Notes: a model not told the origin generated them from the sequence alone. A stretch of DNA of 30,577 bases from a virus (IMGVR_UViG_3300025872_000206:1-30577); one strand, 5' to 3'. Counted from the first letter of the stretch, positions 1-8,133 are shown. Numbers and translations are program-made.

Positions 1-1292
1 GTATTGGCGTGTTCATACAAGCCTTGTGTGGTTGTATTAGAGCTTATTACCGCCCAAGATGCAGTGCTGCCATCAGTAGTTAGATATTTACCACTATTGC
101 CTGTCTGAGAAGGCAAAGCATCTACAGATGCCCAGGAAGTGGTGGTTCCATTAGTGGTGAGATACTTGCCGTTGTTGCCCGTCTGAGAGGGGTAGACAGC
201 ATAGCCAGCACTTGCATGGTTTCCCCATCCATATGCTGTATTCCAATTGGTGGCATTGTTAGTGGTGCTATACCAAGAAGAAGCTACATATATTGGGTCT
301 GTCTCTGTAAAGCTTGTGAGGTAGCCAGCAGAGGCATGGTTGCCCCAGCCATAAGCTGTGTCTGCCTTAGTTCCTTGAGCAGCCGTTGCATAAGCAGAAG
401 AGCTAGTTGTAGCAGCACTACCCAGCCCAAGGTTGGTACGGGCTGTAGCTGTGTTGTTTAAGTCGCTTAAGTTGTTAACAGCAAGCAAAACACCAGACAA
501 TGAAGCATAAGCGGCAAGCCATAAGCTGCCATCATACACCTTCATTGAATTGGTTGTTGTATTGAAATAGAGAGCACCTGTAACAAGGGCATTCCCATCA
601 TTGTCTAATGTGGGGTCTGAAGCTTTCTGTCCTAAATATCTATCATCAAAACTATCCAGAGCAGAAAGAGCAGCATCACTAGCTGCTTGAGCACTAGAGG
701 CTGAAGAAGCTGCATTTGTAGCACTTGTGCTGGCATTGCTTGCAGAAGTAGAAGCACTAGAAGCTGAAGAAGCTGCTTGTTGAGCATTCCATTTAGCTGA
801 ATATTCTCCACCAGCTACAGGCCCAGATGTTTTAGTTGCCCAATCTTGAGCAAGCTCGGCAGAAGCTGTTGCATCGGCAGCACTAGAGGCTGCATTAGTT
901 TCACTAGTAGCAGCATTAGCAGCACTAGAAGCTGCGTTTGTTTCACTGGTGCTGGCTGCTGAAGCACTAGAGGCTGCATTTGTAGCACTTGTGCTGGCTG
1001 CTGAAGCAGATGAAGCTGCATTAGTGGCTTGTGTTGTTGCAGAAGTTGCACTAGAGGCTGCACTTGTTGCAGAAGAGGCAGCGTTGCTTGCTTGTGTAGA
1101 AGCTGTGGAAGCACTAGAGGCAGCATTGGTGGCACTGGTGGAAGCAGCAGACGCACTAGAAGCTGCACTAGTGGCACTAGACGCAGCAGCAGAAGCACTA
1201 TTAGCAGCATTAACAGCTTGTTGTGTTACTGCTGAAATAGTAGAATCATTTGTGGCATCACCAGTACCACCTATTCCACGGAAGATACCCAT
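1..1292 (-). CDS. Tail fibre / repeat-rich receptor-binding protein (partial, C-terminus outside window)
   Basis: The reading frame is open from an ATG at 1290-1292 to the left edge with no stop, giving about 430 residues. The N-terminus reads MGIFRGIGGTGDATND. It is followed by a long Ala/Ser/Thr stretch (about residues 25-215) made of degenerate units such as SAASTSATNAAS, as in the elongated coiled shafts of phage fibres. After that come a GALYFNTTTNSMKVYDG segment, two copies of AYGWGNHASAGY and two copies of QTGN(N/S)GKYLTT. These motifs are typical of phage tail fibres (family knowledge). It probably trimerises and contacts the host surface. It lies downstream of the capsid gene beyond a terminator, so it may be expressed by readthrough or less strongly. 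Which end attaches to the virion is not shown. Confidence 0.85.
   Translation of the reverse strand, partial: MGIFRGIGGTGDATNDSTISAVTQQAVNAANSASAAASSATSAASSASAASTSATNAASSASTASTQASNAASSATSAASSATSATTQATNAASSASAASTSATNAASSASAASTSETNAASSAANAATSETNAASSAADATASAELAQDWATKTSGPVAGGEYSAKWNAQQAASSASSASTSASNASTSATNAASSASSAQAASDAALSALDSFDDRYLGQKASDPTLDNDGNALVTGALYFNTTTNSMKVYDGSLWLAAYASLSGVLLAVNNLSDLNNTATARTNLGLGSAATTSSSAYATAAQGTKADTAYGWGNHASAGYLTSFTETDPIYVASSWYSTTNNATNWNTAYGWGNHASAGYAVYPSQTGNNGKYLTTNGTTTSWASVDALPSQTGNSGKYLTTDGSTASWAVISSNTTTQGLYEHAN
198..357 (-). repeat. Tandem tail-fibre motif repeat (AYGWGNHASAGY)
   Basis: Two near-identical DNA segments (about 198-234 and 321-357) encode the same 12-residue motif. 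A second pair, at about 60-130 and 125-195, encodes the QTGN..GKYLTT..SW unit. Such modules are exchanged between phage fibres. Confidence 0.7.
660..1215 (-). repeat. Ala/Ser-coding degenerate repeat array in fibre shaft
   Basis: Many imperfect copies of a unit around GCACTAGAGGCTGCATT occur on the + strand, encoding Ala-Ser-Ser/Thr blocks on the minus strand. The array opens long spurious frames on both strands. It is a protein repeat and not a CRISPR array: units are contiguous, coding and have no unique spacers. Confidence 0.75.
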
Positions 1293-1343
1293 GTTGTCTC
1301 CTTGTTATGAATAGGCATTTGAATAAATACCCATTCAAAACAA

Positions 1344-1366
1344 GGGAGCCCCTTGTGAGGGCTCCC
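1344..1366 (-). terminator. Rho-independent terminator after major capsid gene
   Basis: An 8-bp perfect stem GGGAGCCC / GGGCTCCC with a 7-nt loop is followed on the minus strand by TTGTTTTG. It lies just past the capsid stop codon and before the tail fibre, where a phage would cut transcript level after the capsid gene. Confidence 0.75.
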
Positions 1367-1371
1367 CAGAC

Positions 1372-2319
1372 TCAGGCTGCAACAGCCATCAACACGCCAG
1401 CATCGCTGCGGAGCACTTTCGTGCCATACAGCATATCGCTGGTAAACAGGGTTGCCAAGAACTCCTGCTTGTATTGCTGCTGTGAACGCACAGACATCTG
1501 CTCAACATGAACAGCCCAGTCTTTATGAGCCAACAACGCACCCTTCACACCGCTTTCGAGGGTGGGGCAGTTGCTAGACACAATGACAGGGATGCCATAC
1601 AGATTGCCCACCTCACCATTGCGAATGGTGTTAGAGGAGCCAGTTTCTCCCACAAAGGCTTGCTCGGTGTAACGAGCGTTGCCCATCAATGCATTACGCA
1701 AAGAAGGAGGAATAATAAACACACGACCGTCCATCGGCTGGTCAGCATCGTCAAGATACTGAATGGCACGGCGAAAGCCAGCGTCAGCAAAAGCACCAAT
1801 GTCAGCAGTGCCGTCAGCGTCATAAGCTTCCAGAGCACCAGTGGAGGTGTTGAACTGGAAGGAACGGCTATGAGTGTAGTCAGAGCCATCACCATCGCCC
1901 AAGCTCTTCACCAAGGCCCACAGGTCATCATCCACCTGCTTAGCCATAGCGTAGCCAGCATCGTCAGTGTAATGCTTACGCAACGAGGGCAAGCTTTGCA
2001 CTTCAACAATGTCCTCAATGAGGTAGGACACTTCTTTGTGCTTGTCCAAGTTTACAACAATTTCAGACTGAGAGAGGTTCTGCATAGTGACAGCAGCATT
2101 CTCACTCTTAGTCTGAGCAGCCAAACCACGAGAAGGATTGGGGATATGCAGAGCATCACCCTTCTTGCCTTTAAAGCTCATCTTGCGAACAAACTGAGCC
2201 AACACGAGGTTCTTTTTATATGCAGCGATGATTTCATCACTCCACAGTTCGGGCAGGAAGTTGCTGGCTTCGGTGAGGCCAACAGCACCTGTCATGGTGG
2301 GAAACGTAGAAGTTGCCAT
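1372..2319 (-). CDS. Major capsid protein (HK97-fold)
   Basis: 315 residues. It begins MATSTFPTMTGAVGLTEASNF, continues with ELWSDEIIAAYKKNLVLAQFV and a strand-rich region IVVNLDKHKEVSYLIEDIVEVQS, then a helix-rich DDAGYAMAKQVDDDLWALV segment. This N-arm / long-helix order is typical of podovirus HK97-fold capsid subunits (family knowledge). Later VFIIPPSLRNALMGNARYTEQAFVGE and IYGIPVIVSSN-like stretches match the same class. It sits directly downstream of a Glu-rich scaffold gene (22-nt gap with AAGGA ribosome site) and is followed by a terminator. Length and position both fit. It forms the icosahedral shell. Confidence 0.9.
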   Translation of the reverse strand: MATSTFPTMTGAVGLTEASNFLPELWSDEIIAAYKKNLVLAQFVRKMSFKGKKGDALHIPNPSRGLAAQTKSENAAVTMQNLSQSEIVVNLDKHKEVSYLIEDIVEVQSLPSLRKHYTDDAGYAMAKQVDDDLWALVKSLGDGDGSDYTHSRSFQFNTSTGALEAYDADGTADIGAFADAGFRRAIQYLDDADQPMDGRVFIIPPSLRNALMGNARYTEQAFVGETGSSNTIRNGEVGNLYGIPVIVSSNCPTLESGVKGALLAHKDWAVHVEQMSVRSQQQYKQEFLATLFTSDMLYGTKVLRSDAGVLMAVAA

Positions 2320-2341
2320 GTTAATTTTCCTTTACAAAATG

Positions 2342-3118
2342 TTATCTAACTCTTCCCTCAGCATAAGCTGCCATAATTTCAGGCTGCAAATCTTGATAAC
2401 GCTGAGGGTCTTTACGCATGAGGTCTATGATGTCGGAACGCCTATAAATCTTTCGACTTACACTTTCAGCAGACCCTTTAATGTTTCCTGTAGAAGCTTG
2501 CTTCACTTGCTGTTTCCTATCAGCTTTCTGAGTTTCCACTGTGCTCTTTACCAGAGCTTGGCGTTCTTTCCATGATGTGAAAAGATCGTCAGCAGCATCA
2601 AAGTCAAAACGCTGGTCAGCCCTTGATAAAAGTTCCATTCTCACTTTGCTTTTCTCAACCCACTCTTTAAAACCGGAGTCTTCAAGAATGTCTTGATAGT
2701 CTGGGTGAGCCGTATTAAGCTGCTGCAAAGCTGTTTGCTTTGCAAGCTCTGCCGCCATACGCTCGGCTTCCTTTATCTTAGGGTGCTTAGAAACAGCAAC
2801 CTCCACTGCTTTATGGGGGTCACTAAAAAAATCTACTTCTTCTTCCGTTGGGGCTTGTTTTGTAACGGTTTGAGTTTTAATAAAATCATCAACGACACGC
2901 CTGAGTTCTCCCACTTCCTTGCTGTGTCTGCCCATCAGCTTCTCAGCTTCTTGGTGCATCCTAATAAGGTCTTTAGGGGTCTTGCCTTTATATCGTTCTG
3001 GAATGTCTTGCTCTTCTTCTGCTACAGGGGTGGCCTCTTGTTGTGGCTCCTGCTCTTGCTCTTCCAAAGAAGCAATTGGTTCCTTGATTTCTTCACTCGC
3101 GTCAATAAATTGTGCCAT
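2342..3118 (-). CDS. Capsid scaffolding / assembly protein
   Basis: 258 residues, very rich in Glu, Gln and Lys, with an acidic N-terminus (EEIKEPIASLEEQEQEPQQEATPVAEEEQDIPERYKGK), long predicted coiled-coil helices (HQEAEKLMGRHSKEVGELRRVVDDF) and a basic C-terminus ending YAEGRVR. This charge layout, and its place between portal and major capsid protein, match phage scaffolds, which guide procapsid assembly and then leave. The YKGKTPKDLIRMHQEAEKLMGRHS region resembles podovirus scaffolds. No protease is encoded nearby, so the scaffold probably exits intact. Confidence 0.85.
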   Translation of the reverse strand: MAQFIDASEEIKEPIASLEEQEQEPQQEATPVAEEEQDIPERYKGKTPKDLIRMHQEAEKLMGRHSKEVGELRRVVDDFIKTQTVTKQAPTEEEVDFFSDPHKAVEVAVSKHPKIKEAERMAAELAKQTALQQLNTAHPDYQDILEDSGFKEWVEKSKVRMELLSRADQRFDFDAADDLFTSWKERQALVKSTVETQKADRKQQVKQASTGNIKGSAESVSRKIYRRSDIIDLMRKDPQRYQDLQPEIMAAYAEGRVR

Positions 3119-3170
3119 TATAGTCTCCGTGCTTAGATAGCATTATGGAAAGAAAAGAACATTGGCAACC

Positions 3171-3404
3171 TTAGTTGCTGTTCTGCTTGCGCTCTTGAGC
3201 CATTTTCTCCTTATGTTTCTTTTCCCATTTCATTGCTGCCCCAGGAAAAGAGCCTGACCATCCTTCTAGCTTAACATTAGGAGCACTAACAGCCCTCTGA
3301 GCTTTCGAGCCACATACAGAACAAGTTGTTTCGTCTATGTTAGTAGACACAAACTTCTCTGTTATGTGCTCATTGGGGCAAATAAAATCGTATGCTCTAA
3401 TCAT
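3171..3404 (-). CDS. FmdB-like zinc-ribbon protein
   Basis: 77 residues from the ATG at 3404, chosen over an upstream in-frame ATG because GAGGAG lies 8-9 nt upstream. Residues C9, H13, C28 and C31 form one CPxxH...CxxC zinc-ribbon, as in the FmdB family of putative regulatory proteins (YDFICP...C-G). A basic, disordered tail (KWEKKHKEKMAQERKQ) follows. The start overlaps the stop of the upstream gene by 8 nt, so the two are probably translationally coupled. FmdB-type proteins are common small genes in phage structural cassettes. Their role is unknown. Confidence 0.7.
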   Translation of the reverse strand: MIRAYDFICPNEHITEKFVSTNIDETTCSVCGSKAQRAVSAPNVKLEGWSGSFPGAAMKWEKKHKEKMAQERKQNSN

Positions 3405-3624
3405 TCTGCATCTCCTCATAGGCTGCTGTTATAGCATCCCTATATCCGAGAAGCGTCTGAAGAACATACACTTCGCCCTTTCTGTGCCAGAACACATCGC
3501 TGTCAGAGATGTTATGGAGAGTGTTTAAACTTTCCAAGTTCTTTTGAAGGTCTTCCTCAAAAGCTTTCCACCCTGGTTTGGCGAACAGTTCTAGCAAAGA
3601 TTCATAATATTCTGTCTCATTCAT
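3397..3624 (-). CDS. Conserved small phage protein of unknown function
   Basis: 75 residues, acidic and helical: MNETEYYESLLELFAKPGWKAFEED, then SDVFWHRKGEVYVLQTLLGYRDAITAAYEE. It is the first gene after the promoter at 3665-3693 and is preceded by AAGGAC. It looks like a small conserved protein found between portal and scaffold in podoviruses. Function is unknown; a role in head assembly is only inferred from position. Confidence 0.7.
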   Translation of the reverse strand: MNETEYYESLLELFAKPGWKAFEEDLQKNLESLNTLHNISDSDVFWHRKGEVYVLQTLLGYRDAITAAYEEMQND

Positions 3625-3664
3625 TCATTTGTCCTTATACTAGGATGAACTTATATGTGTATCT

Positions 3665-3693
3665 ATTTTACCACAAAAAAGAACTTTTGTCAA
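3665..3693 (-). promoter_or_regulatory. Sigma-70 promoter for the scaffold-capsid cluster
   Basis: On the minus strand TTGACA (3688-3693), a 17-nt spacer and TAAAAT (3665-3670). The -35 box contains the TGA stop codon of the portal gene. The context AAGCTTGACAAA and the sequence after the -10 box (AGATACACATATAAGT) match the promoter at 7966-7994, where it reads AGTACACATAAGTACAC. It would boost capsid and scaffold transcripts relative to portal and terminase. Confidence 0.8.
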
Positions 3694-5651
3694 GCTTGTT
3701 TCATCTGTTGTGTAACAATGGCTTCTTTGCTTGCAATTTCCCTTTCTTTAAGGACAAGCTCAGCCACTCTAGCTCTCTTTTCAAATTCCTTATCGTCCTG
3801 ATCTCCAGGCTGAATGTTAGCAGAGATGGCCCTAATGCGGTCATTCTCCAGACGAATTGGCACTGCCTGTGCCTCTGTGGTATATTTAGCTGCCCTTGCT
3901 TGGCTCTCTGCTGCTTGTGCCTCAAGCAAGGCAATTTGAGCCTTGGCTGTAGCAAGCTTCACTTGCAGGTCTGCCTCTTGCAAAGCCTGTGCTTGTGGGT
4001 TGGGCTGCTGTGCCTGCCTCAAAGCCTCAACAAAAGTTTCTCTGTTAGCAATGCCCATGTTGTCCACAACTGCTTGCACCAGCAGCGGATAGATGGGGCT
4101 CTGATCGCTAAGGGTTTGTAAAAGCTGCACAAGCTGTGTCACCTCATACTCACGAGCAATTACGCCCAATGAGCTAGAAGCTACAAACTTGAAGTCTTGT
4201 GCAGGAAATCTATCTGGATCATATTGCATATACCTCCAAGCTGTCTTGCTCACCAGAGGCATCAAGAAGCTTTCTTGGAAGTTGATGAGGGTGCGCTTGT
4301 GTCGCTTGATGATGGCCCCTAGAGACATCGAAACAGCACCAGCAGCAGCCTCTCCGTTGATGGAGCCGGGAATGCCAGCAGCATCAATGGCTCCTGTAGC
4401 CATCTGCACCATCTTCTGAAGCTCACCAGCCTGAGCAAATGTTATCTGGTCAATGGAGCCAAACTTAAACGGCTGCAAAATCTCTTGCGGGTTGCCATTG
4501 GTGATGATGGTTTTCCCCGGTCTGATTTCAAACTTAGCCCCTCTAGGCATCCGTGTTCCATCAATAGCCATCATGGGGTGAACAGTGAGAGCCAAGCCGT
4601 CAATACGAGCTCTTAGCTCAGCATCCAAAGCTTTCTGGCTGTTATAGCCCTTCTCACAAATGCCTCTGCCCCAGAAGCGTCCAGGGACAACATCCCACGA
4701 GAAAGCCACAACAGGACGGTCTTGCATCATGTAGGGGTTTTCTTCCACCTTCAAGCACACACCCCCGTTGCCAATGATGACAATGGCTTCTGTATATTCT
4801 TTTTCTTCCTTGTCTTCTTTCTCGTCAGCCTCGCTGCCTTCAGGCTTGTCTTCATATTCCCCAAGGTAGGCTTTATAGAGGTCTGTAGGAACCAAGCCAT
4901 AATATTTGGTGAGTCTCACTTTGTCATCTTGATAAATGACAAGGTCTTGATCGGGCTCTAGTTCTTGGTCAGGGGCTGCACTATCAATGTCTACATCTTT
5001 GTACACGCCTTGCTCTTGCAAAATTTCCACTTGATGCTTAGGAACAAACTCATCAATGGCAACACCTAAAGCCTCCTCAATGGAAGAAGCATTGGGGTCT
5101 AGCAAGAAGTTTTGTGGCAACACAGGACGTAGTTTAACAACAGTGCGAGGAGCCACCATAACACCAACAGCCATAGCAGCCCCGTCTAGGATGGGCTGAG
5201 AAGCTGGCTTAACATCTTCCACTTCTTCTAGAACAAGCTCTCCACATCCTGTGCCATACACGGCAGCATTGATGAGAATTTCAGAGACAGCTTTACGTGT
5301 CTTGGTGAAAGAAAACTCTTCTTCAAGAAGCTTGCGTGTAAGTTCAATGTCTATGTTCTGAGCATCACGAGCATCGTCTTTAATGTCAAACCATTTGCCT
5401 CTACCAAAGGTGGCTTCTTCCACCTCAGCAACAGCACTCTCTACAGCTTGCTGCAAGGCAGGGCTAATGAGCTTGCTTCTTTCGCTTTCTCTCACCTTGT
5501 CAGAAGCTTGCCATTGTCCTCTCCACAAGCGATAGTATTCCTCAAAGCGTTCCTTGTAATTGCCGTCATAATGGTTACGCCATTTCTCCACTCTCTCCAT
5601 CACCCAAGAGGCAAGTTTGTCTTCTTTAAAAGTTTCTTCTTCAAAGCTCAT
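3690..5651 (-). CDS. Portal (head-tail connector) protein
   Basis: 653 residues. It starts with a helical segment MSFEEETFKEDKLASWVMERVEKWRNHYDGNYKERFEEYYRLWRGQW and continues through SPALQQAVESAVAEVEEATFGRGKWF, a pattern typical of podovirus portals. A central acidic insertion (EGSEADEKEDKEEKEYTEA) is followed by the stem/crown-like MATGAIDAAGIPGSINGEAAAGAVSMSLGAIIKRHKRTLINF. The C-terminus is a long Ala/Gln/Glu coiled coil (about residues 555-625). Position immediately after the large terminase supports the assignment. It forms the dodecameric DNA gate and docks terminase. Its stop codon forms part of the next promoter's -35 box. Confidence 0.88.
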   Translation of the reverse strand: MSFEEETFKEDKLASWVMERVEKWRNHYDGNYKERFEEYYRLWRGQWQASDKVRESERSKLISPALQQAVESAVAEVEEATFGRGKWFDIKDDARDAQNIDIELTRKLLEEEFSFTKTRKAVSEILINAAVYGTGCGELVLEEVEDVKPASQPILDGAAMAVGVMVAPRTVVKLRPVLPQNFLLDPNASSIEEALGVAIDEFVPKHQVEILQEQGVYKDVDIDSAAPDQELEPDQDLVIYQDDKVRLTKYYGLVPTDLYKAYLGEYEDKPEGSEADEKEDKEEKEYTEAIVIIGNGGVCLKVEENPYMMQDRPVVAFSWDVVPGRFWGRGICEKGYNSQKALDAELRARIDGLALTVHPMMAIDGTRMPRGAKFEIRPGKTIITNGNPQEILQPFKFGSIDQITFAQAGELQKMVQMATGAIDAAGIPGSINGEAAAGAVSMSLGAIIKRHKRTLINFQESFLMPLVSKTAWRYMQYDPDRFPAQDFKFVASSSLGVIAREYEVTQLVQLLQTLSDQSPIYPLLVQAVVDNMGIANRETFVEALRQAQQPNPQAQALQEADLQVKLATAKAQIALLEAQAAESQARAAKYTTEAQAVPIRLENDRIRAISANIQPGDQDDKEFEKRARVAELVLKEREIASKEAIVTQQMKQA

Positions 5652-5660
5652 TGCTTCTCC

Positions 5661-6911
5661 TTAGTAGCCGCTAACAGCGTCCATTGGTTCATATTCGTCT
5701 TCTTCAAAGTGTTGGGCATAGCTTTGCTTGTTAAGTTGTTCAATGTAGCTTAACGAATCAATGAGGTCATCATGCACAAGCTTGTTTGGAAACTGGAAGA
5801 GTTCATCCAAAAACTCCATGTTCCATGTCCCCTTATTAAGCACAACCTGTCCATGCTCAAAACGCCCTTGTAAGGCCCAAACAATGCGGTCTGTCTTCTT
5901 TTTGTTTCCATGTGAAAGCTCCTCCACTCTAAAGAATGTCTGCCTTCTTCTCATCAAGTCTGACAAATAGGGCATAACAGCTTGCTTGGCAATTCCCTTT
6001 TCTATCCCTACAGCAAGGGGCTCATATTTCTTAACAGCATTAAATATCTTCTGTGCTGTCTCTTCTACACTCCATCTGCCATAGATGATGTCCTTAACAT
6101 ACCATCCCTCTTCATTGCATTTAACAACAGAAATTGCACTATTGTCTAGCTTCTTGCTCTTGCTTGCCTTGCTCTCATCTGTAAAGCCAGCAAGGTCTAT
6201 GGCAATGTAATAGTCTCCCTGAGCAGGTTCTTCTTCATCCACCTTCACCCATTCCTCTTTAAACAACTCCCCTCCCTGTGCCTCGAAAGAAGCCATAAAC
6301 TCCTGCCTAAAAGCAAAGCTGCTCATGTTCTTCTTAGCAGCCTCAATTTCATTAGGGTCTATCAGGGGGTTGTCATAGCTGGTGAACAACCAACTCTTGA
6401 AGGTGGGGTCTTCCTCTTCCTTCCCGTGCATAAACAAGTCATAGAAATGATTACGACCCATTGGTGTTCCAATGAACAAAGCACTTCCCTTCTGGTCAGC
6501 CAGAGCAGGACGTAAGATTTGTTCCCACACCTCTGGCTTCATATCTGCATATTCATCCATCACCAAATACTTTAGAGACACACCACGCATTGTCTCTGGC
6601 CTATCAGCTCCCTTTAGGGAAATGGTTGCTCCATTAACCAGCTTTATCTGTAAGTTGTTAACATGGCTTCCTGTTATAACAGAATGTCCTGTCTCCAACA
6701 ATGTCTGCCACATAATGTCCCTTGCCTGCCCTTGTGTGGGGGCAACATAGAACACATGGCCTTTCTCTGCTTGTAAGGCATTGAAGAGAAGCAAATAGGC
6801 CGCAAGCCTGCTCTTGCCTGTTCTACGCCCAGCAGCCACCACCTTAAACCTTGTCTTGTCTCCCCACACCTCTTGCTGCCAGGGAAGCAGCTTAATGTTA
6901 AACTCACTCAC
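5661..6911 (-). CDS. terL: Terminase large subunit
   Basis: 416 residues. The ATPase domain has Walker A AGRRTGKS (27-34, K33), Walker B YLVMDE (D119, E120) and the coupling motif IGTP (147-150). The RNase H-like nuclease domain starts at YYIAIDLAG (D239) and ends with HDDLIDSLSYI, which supplies acidic residues. It packages DNA into the procapsid through the portal and cuts it. The start overlaps the preceding gene by 4 nt (ATGA), and only 9 nt separate it from the portal. The nuclease acidic residues look intact. Confidence 0.95.
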   Translation of the reverse strand: MSEFNIKLLPWQQEVWGDKTRFKVVAAGRRTGKSRLAAYLLLFNALQAEKGHVFYVAPTQGQARDIMWQTLLETGHSVITGSHVNNLQIKLVNGATISLKGADRPETMRGVSLKYLVMDEYADMKPEVWEQILRPALADQKGSALFIGTPMGRNHFYDLFMHGKEEEDPTFKSWLFTSYDNPLIDPNEIEAAKKNMSSFAFRQEFMASFEAQGGELFKEEWVKVDEEEPAQGDYYIAIDLAGFTDESKASKSKKLDNSAISVVKCNEEGWYVKDIIYGRWSVEETAQKIFNAVKKYEPLAVGIEKGIAKQAVMPYLSDLMRRRQTFFRVEELSHGNKKKTDRIVWALQGRFEHGQVVLNKGTWNMEFLDELFQFPNKLVHDDLIDSLSYIEQLNKQSYAQHFEEDEYEPMDAVSGY

Positions 6912-7456
6912 GGAGCCGTGCCCAATGGATTGCCTAACAACATATTCTGGAAGTTTTCAAAGGAAGGTTCTTCTGGCATTGGCATAGGAGAAGCTTGTTT
7001 AGGAAGCATTTCCAAATAGCTTTGTCTCACCTTCTCTCCCCAAACATCAGGAGACATCCTGTTAGCATCTCTAACATCTTCTCCCCTTAGGCTCTTAATA
7101 AGCCCCCACCCTCCAACAAGGTGGGCTCCTGTCAAAAGCTTCACTTGTTCATCAGGAGAAGTGTCATCATTGATGATGCCCTTCTTTGTTAAATAGGAAT
7201 AGTTTCTTTCTGTTGCTTTTCTTAGAGCCTCGTCCTGCATTTCAGGAGAAGACAGAAATTCTTTCTTATTTCCAACAAGCCAATTACTATCTTTGTTAAG
7301 CCCTGCTTGTGTTGTTCCCTTCTTCACCATTCCAAGAGCTTGCAAATCTCTAGCACCAAATTGATAACGCCCAAGGTAGTTATATTTATTCACCTTGCTG
7401 TAGTTGTCTGTACTTTCGTGTTGTCCTAGAGCGTCTTTATACAAATCAAAATTCAT
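6908..7456 (-). CDS. Lysozyme/transglycosylase-like peptidoglycan hydrolase candidate
   Basis: 182 residues from the ATG at 7456. This start is preceded by GGAGAAG and overlaps the upstream gene by 11 nt; the longer in-frame extension upstream lies inside that gene. The N-terminus LGQHESTDNYSKVNKYNYLGRYQFGARDLQALG has the form of the SLT/lysozyme-like fold: a catalytic Glu followed by Ser (E14, S15) and the NxxGxYQFG block (about 27-34). No signal peptide or membrane segment is visible. It could be an endolysin needing a separate holin, or a virion-associated cell-wall hydrolase. Its place between small and large terminase genes is unusual. The fold call is moderately sure, the role less so. 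Confidence 0.65.
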   Translation of the reverse strand: MNFDLYKDALGQHESTDNYSKVNKYNYLGRYQFGARDLQALGMVKKGTTQAGLNKDSNWLVGNKKEFLSSPEMQDEALRKATERNYSYLTKKGIINDDTSPDEQVKLLTGAHLVGGWGLIKSLRGEDVRDANRMSPDVWGEKVRQSYLEMLPKQASPMPMPEEPSFENFQNMLLGNPLGTAP

Positions 7457-7865
7457 TGCTCTTCTCCACATATTGGACATCATCTGCTTCTTCGTTTCCA
7501 ATGATGGTGGTGTCTCCATTAACACCAGTGATAGTGATGTTAACACTAGCCCTACCAGCAACATTGTTGCTTTTCTCGAAATAGCTAAGGGGCAACATTC
7601 TGTCCATAATGAGTTTCCACGCAGCACTCTGGTTTTTATGTTCATCATTCAGGGCAGCCTCATAAATTTTCTCTAACACCTTAGAGCTTTTAGGAGAGGC
7701 TAACATTCTAGCCCTATATTCGTTGATGATGCTCTGTTCGCCCTTAGGACGGCCTACAAGCCCCCTCTTCTTGGGCATCTTTGCTACAATTTCTCCCTTC
7801 TTGGGACGTCCCCTTCCTCGTTTAACAGGGGCTGGCTGGTTCTCTAGAGCTTCTTTAATGTCCAT
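7446..7865 (-). CDS. Putative terminase small subunit (AT-hook-like DNA-binding protein)
   Basis: 139 residues, first gene of the leftward operon. The N-terminus is strongly basic with two AT-hook-like stretches, RGRGRPKKGE and GRPKGE. A helical middle (INEYRARMLASPKSSKVLEKIYEAALNDEHKNQSAAWKLIMDRMLP) and a short beta-like tail VNITITGVNGD follow. The helical part resembles phage small terminase or DNA-packaging proteins, and position two genes ahead of terL supports this. It would bind viral DNA and recruit TerL. A general DNA-binding protein cannot be excluded. AAGGA lies 6-7 nt upstream of the ATG. Confidence 0.6.
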   Translation of the reverse strand: MDIKEALENQPAPVKRGRGRPKKGEIVAKMPKKRGLVGRPKGEQSIINEYRARMLASPKSSKVLEKIYEAALNDEHKNQSAAWKLIMDRMLPLSYFEKSNNVAGRASVNITITGVNGDTTIIGNEEADDVQYVEKSNEF

Positions 7866-7965
7866 TACAAGTCCTTAGTGTCTTATATGTTTATAACAAA
7901 ACAATATAAGTAAAGCTTTATTCTTTTATGTTTATAAGAACATCCTTAGTGTACTTATGTGTACT

Positions 7966-7994
7966 ATTATAACATATAAAAACATATTTGTCAA
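7966..7994 (-). promoter_or_regulatory. Consensus sigma-70 promoter for the leftward late arm
   Basis: Minus strand TTGACA (7989-7994), exact 17-nt spacer, TATAAT (7966-7971): a full consensus match. It drives the terminase operon with a leader of about 95 nt. The leader holds two copies of TTATAAACATA(A/T)AAG and two of ACACTAAGGA, one of which contains the ribosome site. It shares AGCTTGACAAA and ACACAT..AAGT with the promoter at 3665. Confidence 0.88.
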
Positions 7995-8030
7995 GCTTTA
8001 TTTGCTGAAACTCTCTTTCTTCTATGTACA

Positions 8031-8080
8031 TCAGGGCAGCTTTTGTGTAGCTTTTATGCCATTCAGGACAGCTTCTGTGT
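8031..8080 (+). repeat. Iteron-like direct repeat pair
   Basis: TCAGGGCAGCTTTTGTGT (8031-8048) and TCAGGACAGCTTCTGTGT (8063-8080) match at 16 of 18 bases with a 32-nt period, about three helical turns. They lie just left of the DnaA boxes. Confidence 0.65.
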
Positions 8081-8103
8081 CTCCTTTAAAAGATATACAC
8101 AAC

Positions 8104-8112
8104 TTATCCACA
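8104..8112 (+). promoter_or_regulatory. DnaA box 1
   Basis: TTATCCACA is an exact match to the high-affinity DnaA consensus TTATNCACA. It has the same orientation as box 2, 30 nt away. Confidence 0.75.
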
Positions 8113-8133
8113 AATGCTAGACAAATCAATAAG

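Noticed and set aside
660-1215. Possible CRISPR-like repeat array
   Set aside because: Units are contiguous, degenerate and in-frame, with no constant repeat plus unique spacers and no cas genes.
815-1314. Leu/Gln-rich and Ala/Val-rich frames in the fibre region
   Set aside because: Products of the Ala/Ser-coding DNA repeat read in wrong frames. The minus-strand frame from 1292 is the coherent one.
1507-2349. 280-residue reading frame on the + strand
   Set aside because: Exact antisense of the major capsid gene, with no ribosome site and composition of a shadow frame.
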